Below are positions 16,020 through 24,077 of a stretch of DNA of 30,071 nt, piece after piece. This stretch comes from JADGGV01 sp035715725 (lineage in GTDB: Bacteria; Gemmatimonadota; Gemmatimonadetes; Longimicrobiales; RSA9). Location of the stretch: NCBI GenBank assembly GCA_035715725.1, contig DASTKT010000166.1, positions 1 to 30,071 on the forward strand, read 5' to 3'. Numbering within the stretch: position 1 is the first letter of the stretch; every line of letters begins with the position of its first letter. Position numbers and translations under genes: made by a program. The notes under the pieces were generated by a model. The model was given only the letters and a program-made list of their open reading frames with translations. It was not told the origin of the DNA and searched no databases.

Positions 16020-16174
16020 TCCCCTTTCATTCTTCCCCGCGGCGCGGCGATATTGCGCCCGAGCGTCTCCGTTCCGCCCGCCGTCGCCGGATCCCGCGTT
16101 CCGGACCCGCCCCTGCGGGCGCCCGGGGCCGGCCGCGACGGAAATCCCGACCCTCGTACCGGAAGCAGACACGG

Positions 16175-16429
16175 ATGGCTATAGCGCGGGAGCGTACCCG
16201 GATCGTCCAGCTGATCCCCTCGAGCGGTTGGGTCGCCGTCTATGTCGTGGACGAGCAGACGACGGCGCTCGGCGTCGCCTGCTGGGCGCTCATGGAGTAC
16301 CTGGACGACCGATCCGGCGAGGAACGGTTCACGGTGGGACTCGCGAGCCAGGACGGACCCAAGCTCGTGCGCGCCGACACGCTCGACGGCTTCGCGCGCT
16401 ACGAGTACACGGGCGAGCGGCTGGCCTGA
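16175..16429 (+). CDS. Small hypothetical protein, 84 residues
   Basis: I do not recognise a family. The ATG has GGAAG 9 nt upstream. The product is soluble and mixed alpha/beta: a strand-like start (RIVQLIPSSGWVAVYVV), a helix (LGVACWALMEYLDD) and further strands (RFTVGLAS, KLVRADTLDGFARYEYTG). No signal peptide, membrane segment or cysteine pair. Gene-like composition and a good ribosome site favour a real gene. It is followed after 52 nt by a small membrane protein gene on the same strand. Confidence 0.65.
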   Translation: MAIARERTRIVQLIPSSGWVAVYVVDEQTTALGVACWALMEYLDDRSGEERFTVGLASQDGPKLVRADTLDGFARYEYTGERLA

Positions 16430-16481
16430 CGTTCGGCCGGGCGCACGCCGCCGCCCGCCCCCTCATCCGACGGAGCGAACC

Positions 16482-16673
16482 ATGTCGAGCCTCGCATCGA
16501 CGATCCTGCTCCAGGCCGCCGCCGAGTACGTCGCCACCTCGTCCGGTGCCGCCGCGAACTTCAACCGCGCTGCCCGCGACGCCACGCAGTTCGTGACCGG
16601 GCACGCCGTCTGGTTCATCGCCGGCGCCATCGCGCTCTTCGTGCTCTGGCGGCTGGTCGGGCCCGCCCGCTGA
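16482..16673 (+). CDS. Small single-span membrane protein, 63 residues
   Basis: ATG with GGAG 8 nt upstream. The N-terminal 40 residues are helical and Ala-rich; one clear transmembrane helix follows (about 44-60, WFIAGAIALFVLWRLV), ending with a short basic tail. No recognised family. Probably co-transcribed with the 84-residue gene upstream. Followed by a palindromic terminator candidate. Confidence 0.6.
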   Translation: MSSLASTILLQAAAEYVATSSGAAANFNRAARDATQFVTGHAVWFIAGAIALFVLWRLVGPAR

Positions 16674-16716
16674 GCGGCCGCCCGCCGGGCGGTCCCGGCG
16701 CGCGCTGAATGCGGAA

Positions 16717-16740
16717 CGGGTCCGGCGCGCGCCGGACCCG
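16717..16740. terminator. Perfect 24-nt palindrome abutting a stop codon
   Basis: CGGGTCCGGCGC is followed directly by its reverse complement. It lies between convergent genes and touches the stop codon of the minus-strand gene at 16741. Candidate bidirectional terminator without a T-tract. Confidence 0.45.
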
Positions 16741-17334
16741 TCATCGCTCGAACGAGGCGGGCCGCTCCGCCGCGCGCCGGGCGGTGGCCGCCCGCCGCGC
16801 GAGCAGCACCTCCACTCCGCCGCCGCGGCGCAATGCGGCCGCGGCCAGTTCCTCAAGCAGCCGCGCCACACGCGGCGGCACCGGCACCGGCGCCGCCGCC
16901 CGCCAGGCCTCGTCCAGCCGCGCGAGCTGACGCCCCAGCGCCGCCAGCACCTCGCCGTCCCCGCCGGGCACCGCCCCCGCCAGCCGCTCGCGCACCGCCA
17001 GCCGCGTCGTCCGGTCCAGCTCGTACGTCGCGCCGCCCAGCGACGACACGATGGCGACCAGCACGCGCGCCTGCGAGTCGCGCCCGGCGGACAGCTCCCG
17101 CAGCGTGCGCGCGAGCCGGTCGTCGCACACGTGCTCCGCGGCCGACCGGCACGCGTACGCCGCGGTGCGCGCCTGGCGCAGCAACCCCCGCAGCCATTCG
17201 AGCAGCGCCGGGTCGCTTCCCTGCACCGGCAGGAGCGGCAGCGGCTCCGGTCGGCCCTCCGCGGCGGGGCCCGGCGCCGGGAGCCGTCCCGCCTCCGGCT
17301 CACCCGGCGGAACTGGACCGATGGTCCCGGACAT
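16741..17334 (-). CDS. Four-helix protein resembling the DUF2383/PA2169 family
   Basis: 197 residues from the ATG at 17334, which has GGGGAG and GAGGG upstream; the open frame continues further upstream but is Arg/Pro-rich there and looks non-coding. After a Pro-rich N-terminus (about 1-45) come long amphipathic helices: LLEWLRGLLRQARTAAYACR, then ARTLRELSAGRDSQARVLVA, then SLGGATYELDRTTRLAVRER. The order and the AAEHV...RDSQARVL...LGG landmarks resemble ferritin-like DUF2383 proteins, which are often stress-linked. No metal-binding EExxH is visible. Similarity is by eye and moderate. The gene is divergent from the SRPBCC gene across 390 nt. Confidence 0.6.
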   Translation of the reverse strand: MSGTIGPVPPGEPEAGRLPAPGPAAEGRPEPLPLLPVQGSDPALLEWLRGLLRQARTAAYACRSAAEHVCDDRLARTLRELSAGRDSQARVLVAIVSSLGGATYELDRTTRLAVRERLAGAVPGGDGEVLAALGRQLARLDEAWRAAAPVPVPPRVARLLEELAAAALRRGGGVEVLLARRAATARRAAERPASFER

Positions 17335-17724
17335 CAGGCCCTCGCTCCCCTCATCGGCACGTCCTCGACTCCCGGTTGGATCGCGGAACGATTGGCGCTG
17401 CGGGTACCGGCGGCACTGCGCGGACCGCGGATCTACGGCCCGTCCGGTCGCGCAAAACACGGACCGCGGCCGGCGCGCGCCGGCACCCGCGCCGGCGGCC
17501 CCGAGGCCGGGCTCCGCGCCCCGCTCGTTCAGACCCGCGGCGCGCGCGCGGACTGGTCCGGGAGCCGCGCCGATGACCGCACCCGCCAACGGCTTCCAGC
17601 GTTTTGGACGCGCCCGGAAATCGCGCTCCCGGGATCGGCTCTTGCAGCCTCCGCCCCGCTCGCCGGGCGTGCCGATCCGAGACCGCGGCGCCCGCCCCCA
17701 CCCCTGGAAAGGAGACGGAGCCCC
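17335..17724. other. 390-nt divergent intergenic region, no gene seen
   Basis: Lies between the starts of the DUF2383-like gene (-) and the SRPBCC gene (+). It is GC-rich with scattered short palindromes (for example CCGGCGCGCGCCGG near 17480). I see no convincing -35/-10 pair, no RNA gene and no ORF with a ribosome site. Promoters for both flanking genes must lie here. Confidence 0.5.
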
Positions 17725-18804
17725 ATGGCGACGAGAGAAACGCTCGAGACCGGGAAATGGAGCAGCGGGAAGGGTGCGGGGCTGAACCGCCCCCGCCGGG
17801 CGGCGGCGCCGGGGGAGGCGCCCTACCGTCCGGCCGAGGTACCGACCGACCACCAGGCGGAGCGGCTCGCGCGCGGCCTCGGCTGGTTCAGCATCGGGCT
17901 CGGCCTCGCCGAGATCGTGGCGCCGGACCGCGTGGCGGACCTGATCGGCGTACGCGACTCGCGTACGACGCGCTCGGTCCTGCGCGGTCTCGGCATGCGC
18001 GAGGTGATGAGCGGGATCGGCATCCTGACGGAGTCACGCAAGGCCGGCTGGCTGTGGTCGCGCGTCGGCGGCGACGCGATCGACCTCACGCTCCTGAGCC
18101 GGGCAATGGGCTCCGAGGACACGGACCGGAGCAAAGCTGCCATGGCGACTGCGGCGGTCGCGGGCGTCGCGCTCCTCGACCTGCGCGCCAGCCGCGAGTT
18201 CACCGAACGGCAGCAGCAGCTCGAGCGCGCCGTGCTGATCGGCGAGCGCGAGCCGGACCGGGAGTTGGCCGCGGCGTTCCCGATGCACGTGCTGCGCAGC
18301 GTCACGGTCGGCCGCCCGGTGGAGGATGTCTACCGCTTCTGGCGCGACTTCCGGAACCTCCCCCGCGTGATGACGCACCTCGAGTCGGTCCAGGTCGAGG
18401 AGGACGGCCGCCGCTCCCACTGGAAGACCCGCGCGCCCGCCGGCCGCTCGGCCGAGTGGGACGCCGAGCTCGTCGAGGACATCCCGAACGAGCTGATCGC
18501 CTGGCGCTCGCTCGAGGGCTCCGACATCCAGAACGCCGGCGTCGTGCGCTTCGCCCCGGCGCCCGGCAATCGCGGCACGGAGATCCACCTCGAGCTGAGC
18601 TACACCCCGCCCGCCGGCGTGATCGGCGCCACCATCGCCAGGCTCTTCGGCGAGGATCCGGGGCAGCAGATCCAGGACGACCTCTACGCGTTCAAGCAGG
18701 TCATGGAGACCGGAGAGGTCGCCCGCTCCGACGCCAATCCGCGGGGCGGGCACCTCATGAAGCAGCGCCCCGCCCAGCCGCTCGAGCGGGCACCGCAGTC
18801 CTGA
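17725..18804 (+). CDS. SRPBCC domain protein with N-terminal hydrophobic domain
   Basis: 359 residues from an ATG preceded by AGGAG-type sequence. The N-terminal half (about 40-160) has three or four hydrophobic helices (GLGWFSIGLGLAEIVAP, GLGMREVMSGIGIL, AMATAAVAGVALLDL) like the small membrane domain often annotated as DUF4267. The second half (about 190-330) is an SRPBCC/coenzyme-Q-binding START-like fold: SVTVGRPVEDVYRFWRDF, then LPRVMTHLESV, WDAELVEDIPNELIAWRS and EIHLELSYTPP. Such domains bind hydrophobic ligands. The zinc alcohol dehydrogenase gene follows after 74 nt on the same strand and is probably co-transcribed; this pairing is common in stress-induced gene clusters of other bacteria. 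Ligand unknown. Confidence 0.85.
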   Translation: MATRETLETGKWSSGKGAGLNRPRRAAAPGEAPYRPAEVPTDHQAERLARGLGWFSIGLGLAEIVAPDRVADLIGVRDSRTTRSVLRGLGMREVMSGIGILTESRKAGWLWSRVGGDAIDLTLLSRAMGSEDTDRSKAAMATAAVAGVALLDLRASREFTERQQQLERAVLIGEREPDRELAAAFPMHVLRSVTVGRPVEDVYRFWRDFRNLPRVMTHLESVQVEEDGRRSHWKTRAPAGRSAEWDAELVEDIPNELIAWRSLEGSDIQNAGVVRFAPAPGNRGTEIHLELSYTPPAGVIGATIARLFGEDPGQQIQDDLYAFKQVMETGEVARSDANPRGGHLMKQRPAQPLERAPQS

Positions 18805-18878
18805 CGGTTCACGCCGGGCCCGGCGTGCCGGCCGCGGTCCCGGCTCGGCCTCCGGCGAGCTCCGGAAAGGGGGTAGGA

Positions 18879-20048
18879 ATGAAGGCCACCTGCTGGATGG
18901 ACAAGCGAACGGTCGAGGTGCAGGACGTGCCCGACCCGAAGATCCTCAACCCCCGCGACGCCGTCGTCCGCATCACCTCCACGGCGATCTGCGGCTCGGA
19001 TCTCCACCTCTACAACGGCTTCATCCCGACCATGAAGAAGGGCGACGTCCTCGGCCACGAGTTCATGGGCGAGGTCGTCGAGGTCGGCCCGGGGGTCAAC
19101 AACCTGAGCGTGGGCGACCGCGTCGTCGTCCCCTTCCCCATCGCCTGTGGCAACTGCGCCCAGTGCAAGCGCGAGATGTACTCGCTGTGCGAGAACTCCA
19201 ACCCCAACGCCTGGATGGCCGAGAAGCTGTTCGGCTTCTCCCCCGCCGGCATCTTCGGCTACTCGCACCTCACCGGCGGCTACGCCGGCGGCCAGGCGCA
19301 GTTCGCGCGCGTGCCCTTCGCCGATGTCGGGCCGCTCAAGGTCCCCGACGAGCTCCCCGACGACAAGGTCCTCTTCCTCTCCGACATCTTCCCCACCGGC
19401 TACATGGGCGCCGACATGTGCAACATCCAGCCCGGCGACGTCATCGCCGTCTGGGGCGCCGGGCCCGTCGGCCAGTTCGGCGCCGCGAGCGCCTTCCTCC
19501 TCGGCGCCGAGCGCGTCATCGTCATCGACCGCTTCGAGTACCGCCTCCGCATCGCCCGCGAGAAGGCGAACGCCGAGACGCTCAACTACGAGCAGGTCGA
19601 CGTCCTCGAGGCGCTCAAGGAGATGACCGGCGGCCGCGGCCCCGACGCCTGCATCGACGCCGTCGGCATGGAGGCCCACGCGCCCGGCCTCGAGTACGCC
19701 TACGACCGCACCAAGCAGGCGATGAAGCTCGAGACCGACCGCCCCATCGCCCTGCGCGAGGCCATCCTCGCCTGCCGCAACGGCGGCACCGTCTCCGTCA
19801 TCGGCGTCTACGGCGGCTTCATCGACAAGTTCCCGATGGGCTCCGTCATGAACCGGTCCCTCACGATCCGGACCGGCCAGTGCCACGTCCAGCGCTACAT
19901 GCGCCCCCTGCTCGAGCGCATCCAGAAGGGCGAGATCGACCCCAGCTTCGTCATCACCCACCGCCTGCCGCTCGAGGAGGCGCCCAGAGGCTATGACATG
20001 TTCCTCAACAAGACCGACGACTGCCTGAAGGTGGTGCTGTCGGCGTAG
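18879..20048 (+). CDS. Zinc-dependent alcohol/formaldehyde dehydrogenase-like enzyme
   Basis: 389 residues, medium-chain dehydrogenase. Catalytic zinc ligands: Cys38 in AICGSDLH and His60-Glu61 in GHEFMGE. The structural zinc loop is complete: Cys90, Cys93, Cys96 and Cys104. NAD(P)-binding GAGPVGQFG lies near 192. The C-terminal insertion with PIALREAILACRNGGTVSVIG is typical of the subgroup related to glutathione-independent formaldehyde dehydrogenase, so oxidation of a small aldehyde or alcohol is likely, but the substrate is not certain. ATG behind GGAAAGGGGGTAGGA. Codon use is noticeably more C-rich at third positions than neighbours, which may reflect high expression. Followed by a terminator. 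Confidence 0.9.
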   Translation: MKATCWMDKRTVEVQDVPDPKILNPRDAVVRITSTAICGSDLHLYNGFIPTMKKGDVLGHEFMGEVVEVGPGVNNLSVGDRVVVPFPIACGNCAQCKREMYSLCENSNPNAWMAEKLFGFSPAGIFGYSHLTGGYAGGQAQFARVPFADVGPLKVPDELPDDKVLFLSDIFPTGYMGADMCNIQPGDVIAVWGAGPVGQFGAASAFLLGAERVIVIDRFEYRLRIAREKANAETLNYEQVDVLEALKEMTGGRGPDACIDAVGMEAHAPGLEYAYDRTKQAMKLETDRPIALREAILACRNGGTVSVIGVYGGFIDKFPMGSVMNRSLTIRTGQCHVQRYMRPLLERIQKGEIDPSFVITHRLPLEEAPRGYDMFLNKTDDCLKVVLSA

Positions 20049-20128
20049 CGCCGGCCGGCCCGAAGGCGACGCGCCGGCGCCGGACTCCGGCGCGGGATGG
20101 ACGCCGGAGCCGGCGCCCCCGAAATGAA

Positions 20129-20160
20129 AGGCCCCCGCCGCGGTCCGCGGTCGGGGGCCT
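20129..20160. terminator. Hairpin terminator between the dehydrogenase and tRNA-Ser
   Basis: AGGCCCCCG pairs with CGGGGGCCT around a CCGCGG-rich centre. On the minus strand the hairpin is followed by TTTCATTTC, so it fits best as the terminator of the tRNA transcript; it can also stop the dehydrogenase transcript from the other side. A further imperfect GC-rich inverted repeat lies just upstream (about 20072-20118). Confidence 0.6.
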
Positions 20161-20187
20161 CTCCTGCGTCCATTGGATCCGATCGAG

Positions 20188-20271
20188 CGGAGGGCCGGGG
20201 ATTCGAACCCCGAAGGCCTTTCGGCCGGCGGTTTTCAAGACCGCTGCCTTACCGGTTAGGACTAGCCCTCC
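20188..20271 (-). tRNA. tRNA-Ser (anticodon UGA)
   Basis: 84 nt on the minus strand. The acceptor stem GGAGGGC/GCCCTCC is complete, with discriminator G as in serine tRNAs. The D-arm pairs GUC with GGC (one G-U pair). The anticodon stem GCGGT/ACCGC encloses loop CTTGAAA, giving anticodon UGA, which reads UCA serine codons. The long variable arm GGCC-GAAA-GGCC marks a class II tRNA, and the T-arm is CGGGG-TTCGAAT-CCCCG. CCA is not encoded. It is not tRNA-Sec: the anticodon is not UCA and the acceptor stem is 7 bp. Confidence 0.95.
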
Positions 20272-20534
20272 CTGATGCGCCGCGGCGCCGTCCCAATGAA
20301 GCGACTGGCGCGCGCCGCGCCCGTGACAGAATTTACCGTAGACGCCCCGCCGCCGGTACCCTGTGGCCGACCGCCGCTCGTGGGCGCCGGTGCCCGGCAT
20401 TCGCAGGAGCCGGCTGCGGCACCGGCCGCGCCCATAAAGTGTACAATCCCGTGCCGTGAAGGCGCCGCCCACCACGCCGGCGCCCGGCATCGACGGCCTC
20501 GCGCCCCGCTCCGCCCCACCGGAGGAACACCGTC

Positions 20535-20936
20535 ATGAGACTTCGACTCCCGCTGCACCTCCTCGCCGTGGCCGTCGCCGTGCTGGCGGCCGCGGCGTGC
20601 GTGCACCGCCCGGCCGGCGAGAACGAGGACATCGCCCGGCCGAAGGCGGACCGCACGATCTACGTCGAGAATCACTCCGACAACGTGCTGCGCGTCTTCG
20701 CGCTGAACGGTGCGCTGAGCACCTGGATCGGCAACGTGGGCGCCATGCGCAGCCGGGACATCCCGCTCCCCGATCCGCTCCCCGGCGGCTCGAACCTGCT
20801 CCAGATCCGGGTGCAGTCCACGGCCGGCGGCACGTTCGAGACGCCGAAGGTCGTGCTGCCGAGTCAGTCGAGCCTGCGCCTGGACGTCTGGTCGGACATC
20901 CAGAGCACCACGTGGGAGGTCAAGCAGCGGACCTAG
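20535..20936 (+). CDS. Small lipoprotein, unknown function
   Basis: 133 residues; ATG with GGAGG 9 nt upstream. The N-terminus is a signal peptide with a lipobox-like LAAAAC (Cys22), so it is probably lipid-anchored in the periplasm or outer membrane. The mature part is a compact beta domain (DRTIYVENHSDNVLRVFAL, then LLQIRVQST, SLRLDVWSD), of a size and strand pattern seen in many small lipoproteins. I recognise no family. It stands alone between tRNA-Ser and the convergent purH gene. Confidence 0.72.
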   Translation: MRLRLPLHLLAVAVAVLAAAACVHRPAGENEDIARPKADRTIYVENHSDNVLRVFALNGALSTWIGNVGAMRSRDIPLPDPLPGGSNLLQIRVQSTAGGTFETPKVVLPSQSSLRLDVWSDIQSTTWEVKQRT

Positions 20937-20972
20937 GCGGCACGCCGACGCACCCGGCCCGCGGTCGTCCCC

Positions 20973-21026
20973 GGCGCCGCCTCGTCCGAAGACGAGCGGC
21001 GCCGGCGCGTTCCAGGCGCCGGCGCC
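20973..21026. terminator. Two overlapping hairpins between convergent genes
   Basis: Hairpin 1: GGCGCCGCCTCGTC (20973-20986) with GACGAGCGGCGCC (20991-21003), one bulge, loop CGAA. Hairpin 2: GGCGCCGGCGC (20998-21008) with GCGCCGGCGCC (21016-21026). They share 20998-21003, so only one can form at a time. Located between the lipoprotein and purH ends, a likely bidirectional terminator. Confidence 0.5.
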
Positions 21027-21059
21027 GCTCGCCGGGAGTCGTCTGCGTCCGGCCGCGCC

Positions 21060-22619
21060 TCAGTGCCGAAACACCCGCCGCCCCGTGAACACCATGGCCA
21101 GGCCGTGCTCGTCGGCCGCGGCGATCACCTCCTCGTCGCGCACGGAGCCGCCAGGCTGGATCACGGAGCGGACGCCCGCCGCCGCGGCGGTATCGACGCC
21201 GTCGCGGAACGGGAAGAACGCATCGGAGGCGAGCGCGGCGTCGGCGAGCGCGAGGCCCTGGTCGTTCGCCTTCATCACCGCCACCCGCGCGGAGTCGACC
21301 CGGCTCGTCTGGCCGGCGCCGATGCCGAGCGTCATCTCGTCGCGCGCGAGCACGATGGCGTTGGACTTCACGGCCGCGACGACGCGCCACGCAAAGCGCA
21401 GGTCGCGCCACTCCTGCTCGCTCGGCTCCCGCTTCGTGACCACGCGCCAGGCGTCCTCGCGGAACACGAGGCGCATGCGGTCCTGCACCAGCATCCCGCC
21501 ACGCACCCGCTTGTAGTCCAGCTCGCCTTCCTGTCCGAACTGGAGCGGCAGCTCGATCAGGCGCAGGTTCTTCTTCCGCCGCAGCAGCTCGAGCGCCTCC
21601 TCCGTGAACCCGGGCGCGACCACGACCTCCAGGAACGTGTTCGCCATCGCCTCGACCGCGCCGCCGTCCACCGTCACGTTGTAGGCGACGATGCCGCCGA
21701 ACGCCGACACCGGGTCCGCCTGCAGCGCCCGCGTGTACGCGTCGGACGCGGCGCCCGCGAGCGCGACGCCGCAAGGCGTGTTGTGCTTCACGATGACGCA
21801 GGCGGCGCCCCGCTCCGGCGGCCAGGCAGCGACCGCCCACGTCGCCGCCTCGATGTCCAGCAGGTTGTTGAACGACAGCTCCTTGCCGTGGAGCTGCCGC
21901 AGCGACGGCAGCGCATCGTCCGGCGCGCCCTCCTCGGCGTAGAAGCCGGCCGCCTGGTCCGGGTTCTCGCCGTAGCGCAGGTCCTGCACCTTGTGCAGCC
22001 GAAGCAGGATCTCGCCGGGCAAGCGCGACTCCGCCTCCCCCGCCCCGCCGCCGAGCCCGCCCAGGTACGCCGCCACCGCGGCATCGTACGTCGATGTGTG
22101 CGCGAAGACCTTGCGCGCCAGCTCCACGCGGAACTCCTCCGGCTCGCCGCCGCGGAGCGCCTGCAGCACCCGGGGATAGTCCGCCGGGTCCACTACCGGG
22201 AGCACGAACCGGTGGTTCTTCGCCGCCGCACGCAGCATCGTCGGCCCGCCGATGTCCACCTGCTCCATCGCGGCGGCGAGCGGCGTCGCCGCGGTGACCG
22301 TGCGCGTGAATGGGTAGAGGTTCACCGCCACCAGCTCGAACGGCGGGTAGCCGTGCGAGGCCAGCGCCCGCAGGTCCTCGGGCACGTCGCGCCGGGCGAG
22401 GATCCCGGCGTGGACCGCCGGGTGCAGCGTCTTGACCCGCCCCTCCATCATCTCCGGGTGGCCGGTCACCTCGCTCACGTCGCGCACCGGGATCCCCGCC
22501 TGCCGCAACGCCGCCGCCGTCCCGCCGGTCGACACCAGCTCCCACCCGAGCTGCGCCAGCCCCCGGGCGAAGTCCACGATTCCCGTCTTGTCCGAAACGC
22601 TCAGGATCGCCCTGGCCAT
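21060..22619 (-). CDS. purH: Bifunctional AICAR transformylase / IMP cyclohydrolase
   Basis: Catalyses the last two steps of de novo purine synthesis: formyl transfer from 10-formyl-tetrahydrofolate to AICAR, then ring closure to IMP. 519 residues, close to the 529 of E. coli PurH. Seen: the cyclohydrolase domain with SVSDKTG (7-13), STGGTA (30-35) and GRVKTLHP (60-67); RYGENP (215-220); and the transformylase active-site KHNTPCG with Lys278 and His279. The ATG at 22619 has AGGAAAGG just upstream. It overlaps the end of purN by 19 nt, so the two are translated together. Confidence 0.97.
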   Translation of the reverse strand: MARAILSVSDKTGIVDFARGLAQLGWELVSTGGTAAALRQAGIPVRDVSEVTGHPEMMEGRVKTLHPAVHAGILARRDVPEDLRALASHGYPPFELVAVNLYPFTRTVTAATPLAAAMEQVDIGGPTMLRAAAKNHRFVLPVVDPADYPRVLQALRGGEPEEFRVELARKVFAHTSTYDAAVAAYLGGLGGGAGEAESRLPGEILLRLHKVQDLRYGENPDQAAGFYAEEGAPDDALPSLRQLHGKELSFNNLLDIEAATWAVAAWPPERGAACVIVKHNTPCGVALAGAASDAYTRALQADPVSAFGGIVAYNVTVDGGAVEAMANTFLEVVVAPGFTEEALELLRRKKNLRLIELPLQFGQEGELDYKRVRGGMLVQDRMRLVFREDAWRVVTKREPSEQEWRDLRFAWRVVAAVKSNAIVLARDEMTLGIGAGQTSRVDSARVAVMKANDQGLALADAALASDAFFPFRDGVDTAAAAGVRSVIQPGGSVRDEEVIAAADEHGLAMVFTGRRVFRH

Positions 22620-23317
22620 GCCCTTTCCTCTTCCGGCTCCAGTCCCAGCGAGCGGCGGATCGCCGCCGCGTCCGGCGCGTCCGCGGCACCGAACGCCGCC
22701 ACGCCCGCGCCCCCCATGTCCTCGAGGCGGAGCCCTCGTGCCAGCGCCCGCGCCGCCGCCTCGACCGTGGCCGGGTAGAGCGCGTGCTCCGCGGCCAGGA
22801 CCCGCGCCGCGAGCGCCTCCGGCGTGTCGCCCGGCCACACCGGCACCGGCCACTGCGCCACGATCGGCCCGCGGTCGTACTCCTCGTCCACCAGGTGCAC
22901 CGTCGCGCCGCTTACGCGGCACCCCGCCGACAGCACCGCCCGGTGCACGCGCATGCCGTACATCCCGTGACCGCCGAACGCCGGGAGCAGCGCCGGGTGG
23001 ATGTTCAGCATGCGCCCCGCCCAGCGCCGCACCACCGCCTCCGGCACCCGGCGCACGTACCCCGCCAGCGCCACCAGATCGACGCCGGCCCGCTCGAGCG
23101 CCTCGATCGTCGCGCCGGCGACGTCGCTCTCCTCCACCCCCGCCACGGCGATCACCCGCGTCGGCACGCCCGCGCGGCGCGCCCGCTCCAGGCCGCCCGC
23201 CTCCGGCCGGTCGCTCACCACGAGCGCGACGCGCGCGGCCCGAGGATCCACCCGGTCCAGCAGCGCCTGCAGGTTCGTGCCGCCTCCGGACACGAACACG
23301 GCCAGGCGCAGGCTCAC
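22601..23317 (-). CDS. purN: Phosphoribosylglycinamide formyltransferase (GAR transformylase)
   Basis: Transfers the formyl group of 10-formyl-tetrahydrofolate to GAR, third step of purine synthesis. 238 residues, slightly longer than the usual 190-215 because of an Ala-rich C-terminal tail. Seen: the phosphate-binding FVSGGGTNLQAL (8-19) and catalytic Asn105, His107 and Asp144 in NIHPALLPAFGG and VDEEYDRGP. The GTG start overlaps the stop of the MBL gene in GTGA, and its 3' end overlaps purH by 19 nt. Folate-dependent purine steps 3 and 9 are thus produced from one coupled message. Confidence 0.95.
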   Translation of the reverse strand: MSLRLAVFVSGGGTNLQALLDRVDPRAARVALVVSDRPEAGGLERARRAGVPTRVIAVAGVEESDVAGATIEALERAGVDLVALAGYVRRVPEAVVRRWAGRMLNIHPALLPAFGGHGMYGMRVHRAVLSAGCRVSGATVHLVDEEYDRGPIVAQWPVPVWPGDTPEALAARVLAAEHALYPATVEAAARALARGLRLEDMGGAGVAAFGAADAPDAAAIRRSLGLEPEEERAWPGRS

Positions 23318-23982
23318 GCGAAGCCGCCGCCGCCGAAGAGCGGCGCGAGGAAGGGGTTGCCGACGCGCTCCCGGCCGACCGTCGTGGCCGGGCCGTGCCC
23401 GGGGTACAGCACGGTCTCATCCGGCAGCGACAACACCTGCTCCCGGATCCCGCGCATGAGCTGCCTGTGGTCGCCCTGGGGAAGGTCGGTTCGGCCGATG
23501 GAGTCCTGGAAGACGACGTCGCCCACGAACGCGACGCCGGCGTCCGCCACGTACAGGATGATGTGGCCGGGCGCGTGGCCGGGCACGTCGCGCACCTCGA
23601 GGTCGAGCCCGGCGAGATCGAGGCGCTGGCCGCCCCGCAGCTCGTGGCTCGGCGGCGGCGGCGCCTCCATCGACATGCCGAAGTAGGCCGCCTGCTCCGC
23701 CGCGCGCTCGTACCACGGCCGCTCCGCCGGATGCAGGTAGACGGGCGCGCCCGTCGCGCGCACCACCGGCGCGACGCCCTCGATGTGATCGATGTGTGCG
23801 TGGGTCAGCAGGATCGCCTCGAGGGTGAGCCCCTCGGACTCGAGCGCCCGCACGACCTCCGGCGCGTCCCCGCCCGGGTCGATGACGACCGCGCGACGCT
23901 CTCCCGGGACCCGCGCCAGGTAGGCGTTCTCGCCCCAGCCCTCGGACGTGAACGTGCGAACTTCGATCGGGCGTGCGCTCAT
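23314..23982 (-). CDS. MBL-fold metallo-hydrolase (glyoxalase II-like)
   Basis: 222 residues. All metal ligands of the binuclear site are present: His61, His63, Asp65 and His66 in THAHIDH, then His136 in PGHAPGH, Asp155 in VGDVVF and His196 in YPGHG. The length and the DVVFQDSIGRTDLPQGDH stretch match the small hydroxyacylglutathione hydrolase-like enzymes; members hydrolyse thioesters such as S-lactoylglutathione, but many have other substrates and the C-terminal glutathione-binding region of true glyoxalase II is missing. The ribosome binding site before the ATG is weak. Its stop overlaps the purN start, so it heads the purine run. Confidence 0.88.
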   Translation of the reverse strand: MSARPIEVRTFTSEGWGENAYLARVPGERRAVVIDPGGDAPEVVRALESEGLTLEAILLTHAHIDHIEGVAPVVRATGAPVYLHPAERPWYERAAEQAAYFGMSMEAPPPPSHELRGGQRLDLAGLDLEVRDVPGHAPGHIILYVADAGVAFVGDVVFQDSIGRTDLPQGDHRQLMRGIREQVLSLPDETVLYPGHGPATTVGRERVGNPFLAPLFGGGGFA

Positions 23983-24077
23983 GCTGGGTGCCGGCTCGGG
24001 TCGCCTCTCCCCGCCGCGGTCCGGCGGCGACGCGGCAAAGTAGCGTCCGCCCCCCGCGCCGGCCACCCGGCCACGCG

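Noticed and set aside
20188..20271. tRNA-Sec, given selA in the same window
   Set aside because: Anticodon is UGA, the acceptor stem is 7 bp and length 84 nt; tRNA-Sec has anticodon UCA and an 8-bp acceptor stem.
20442..20447. TACAAT as a -10 box for the small lipoprotein gene
   Set aside because: No acceptable -35 at 16-19 nt upstream; kept only as a weak possibility.
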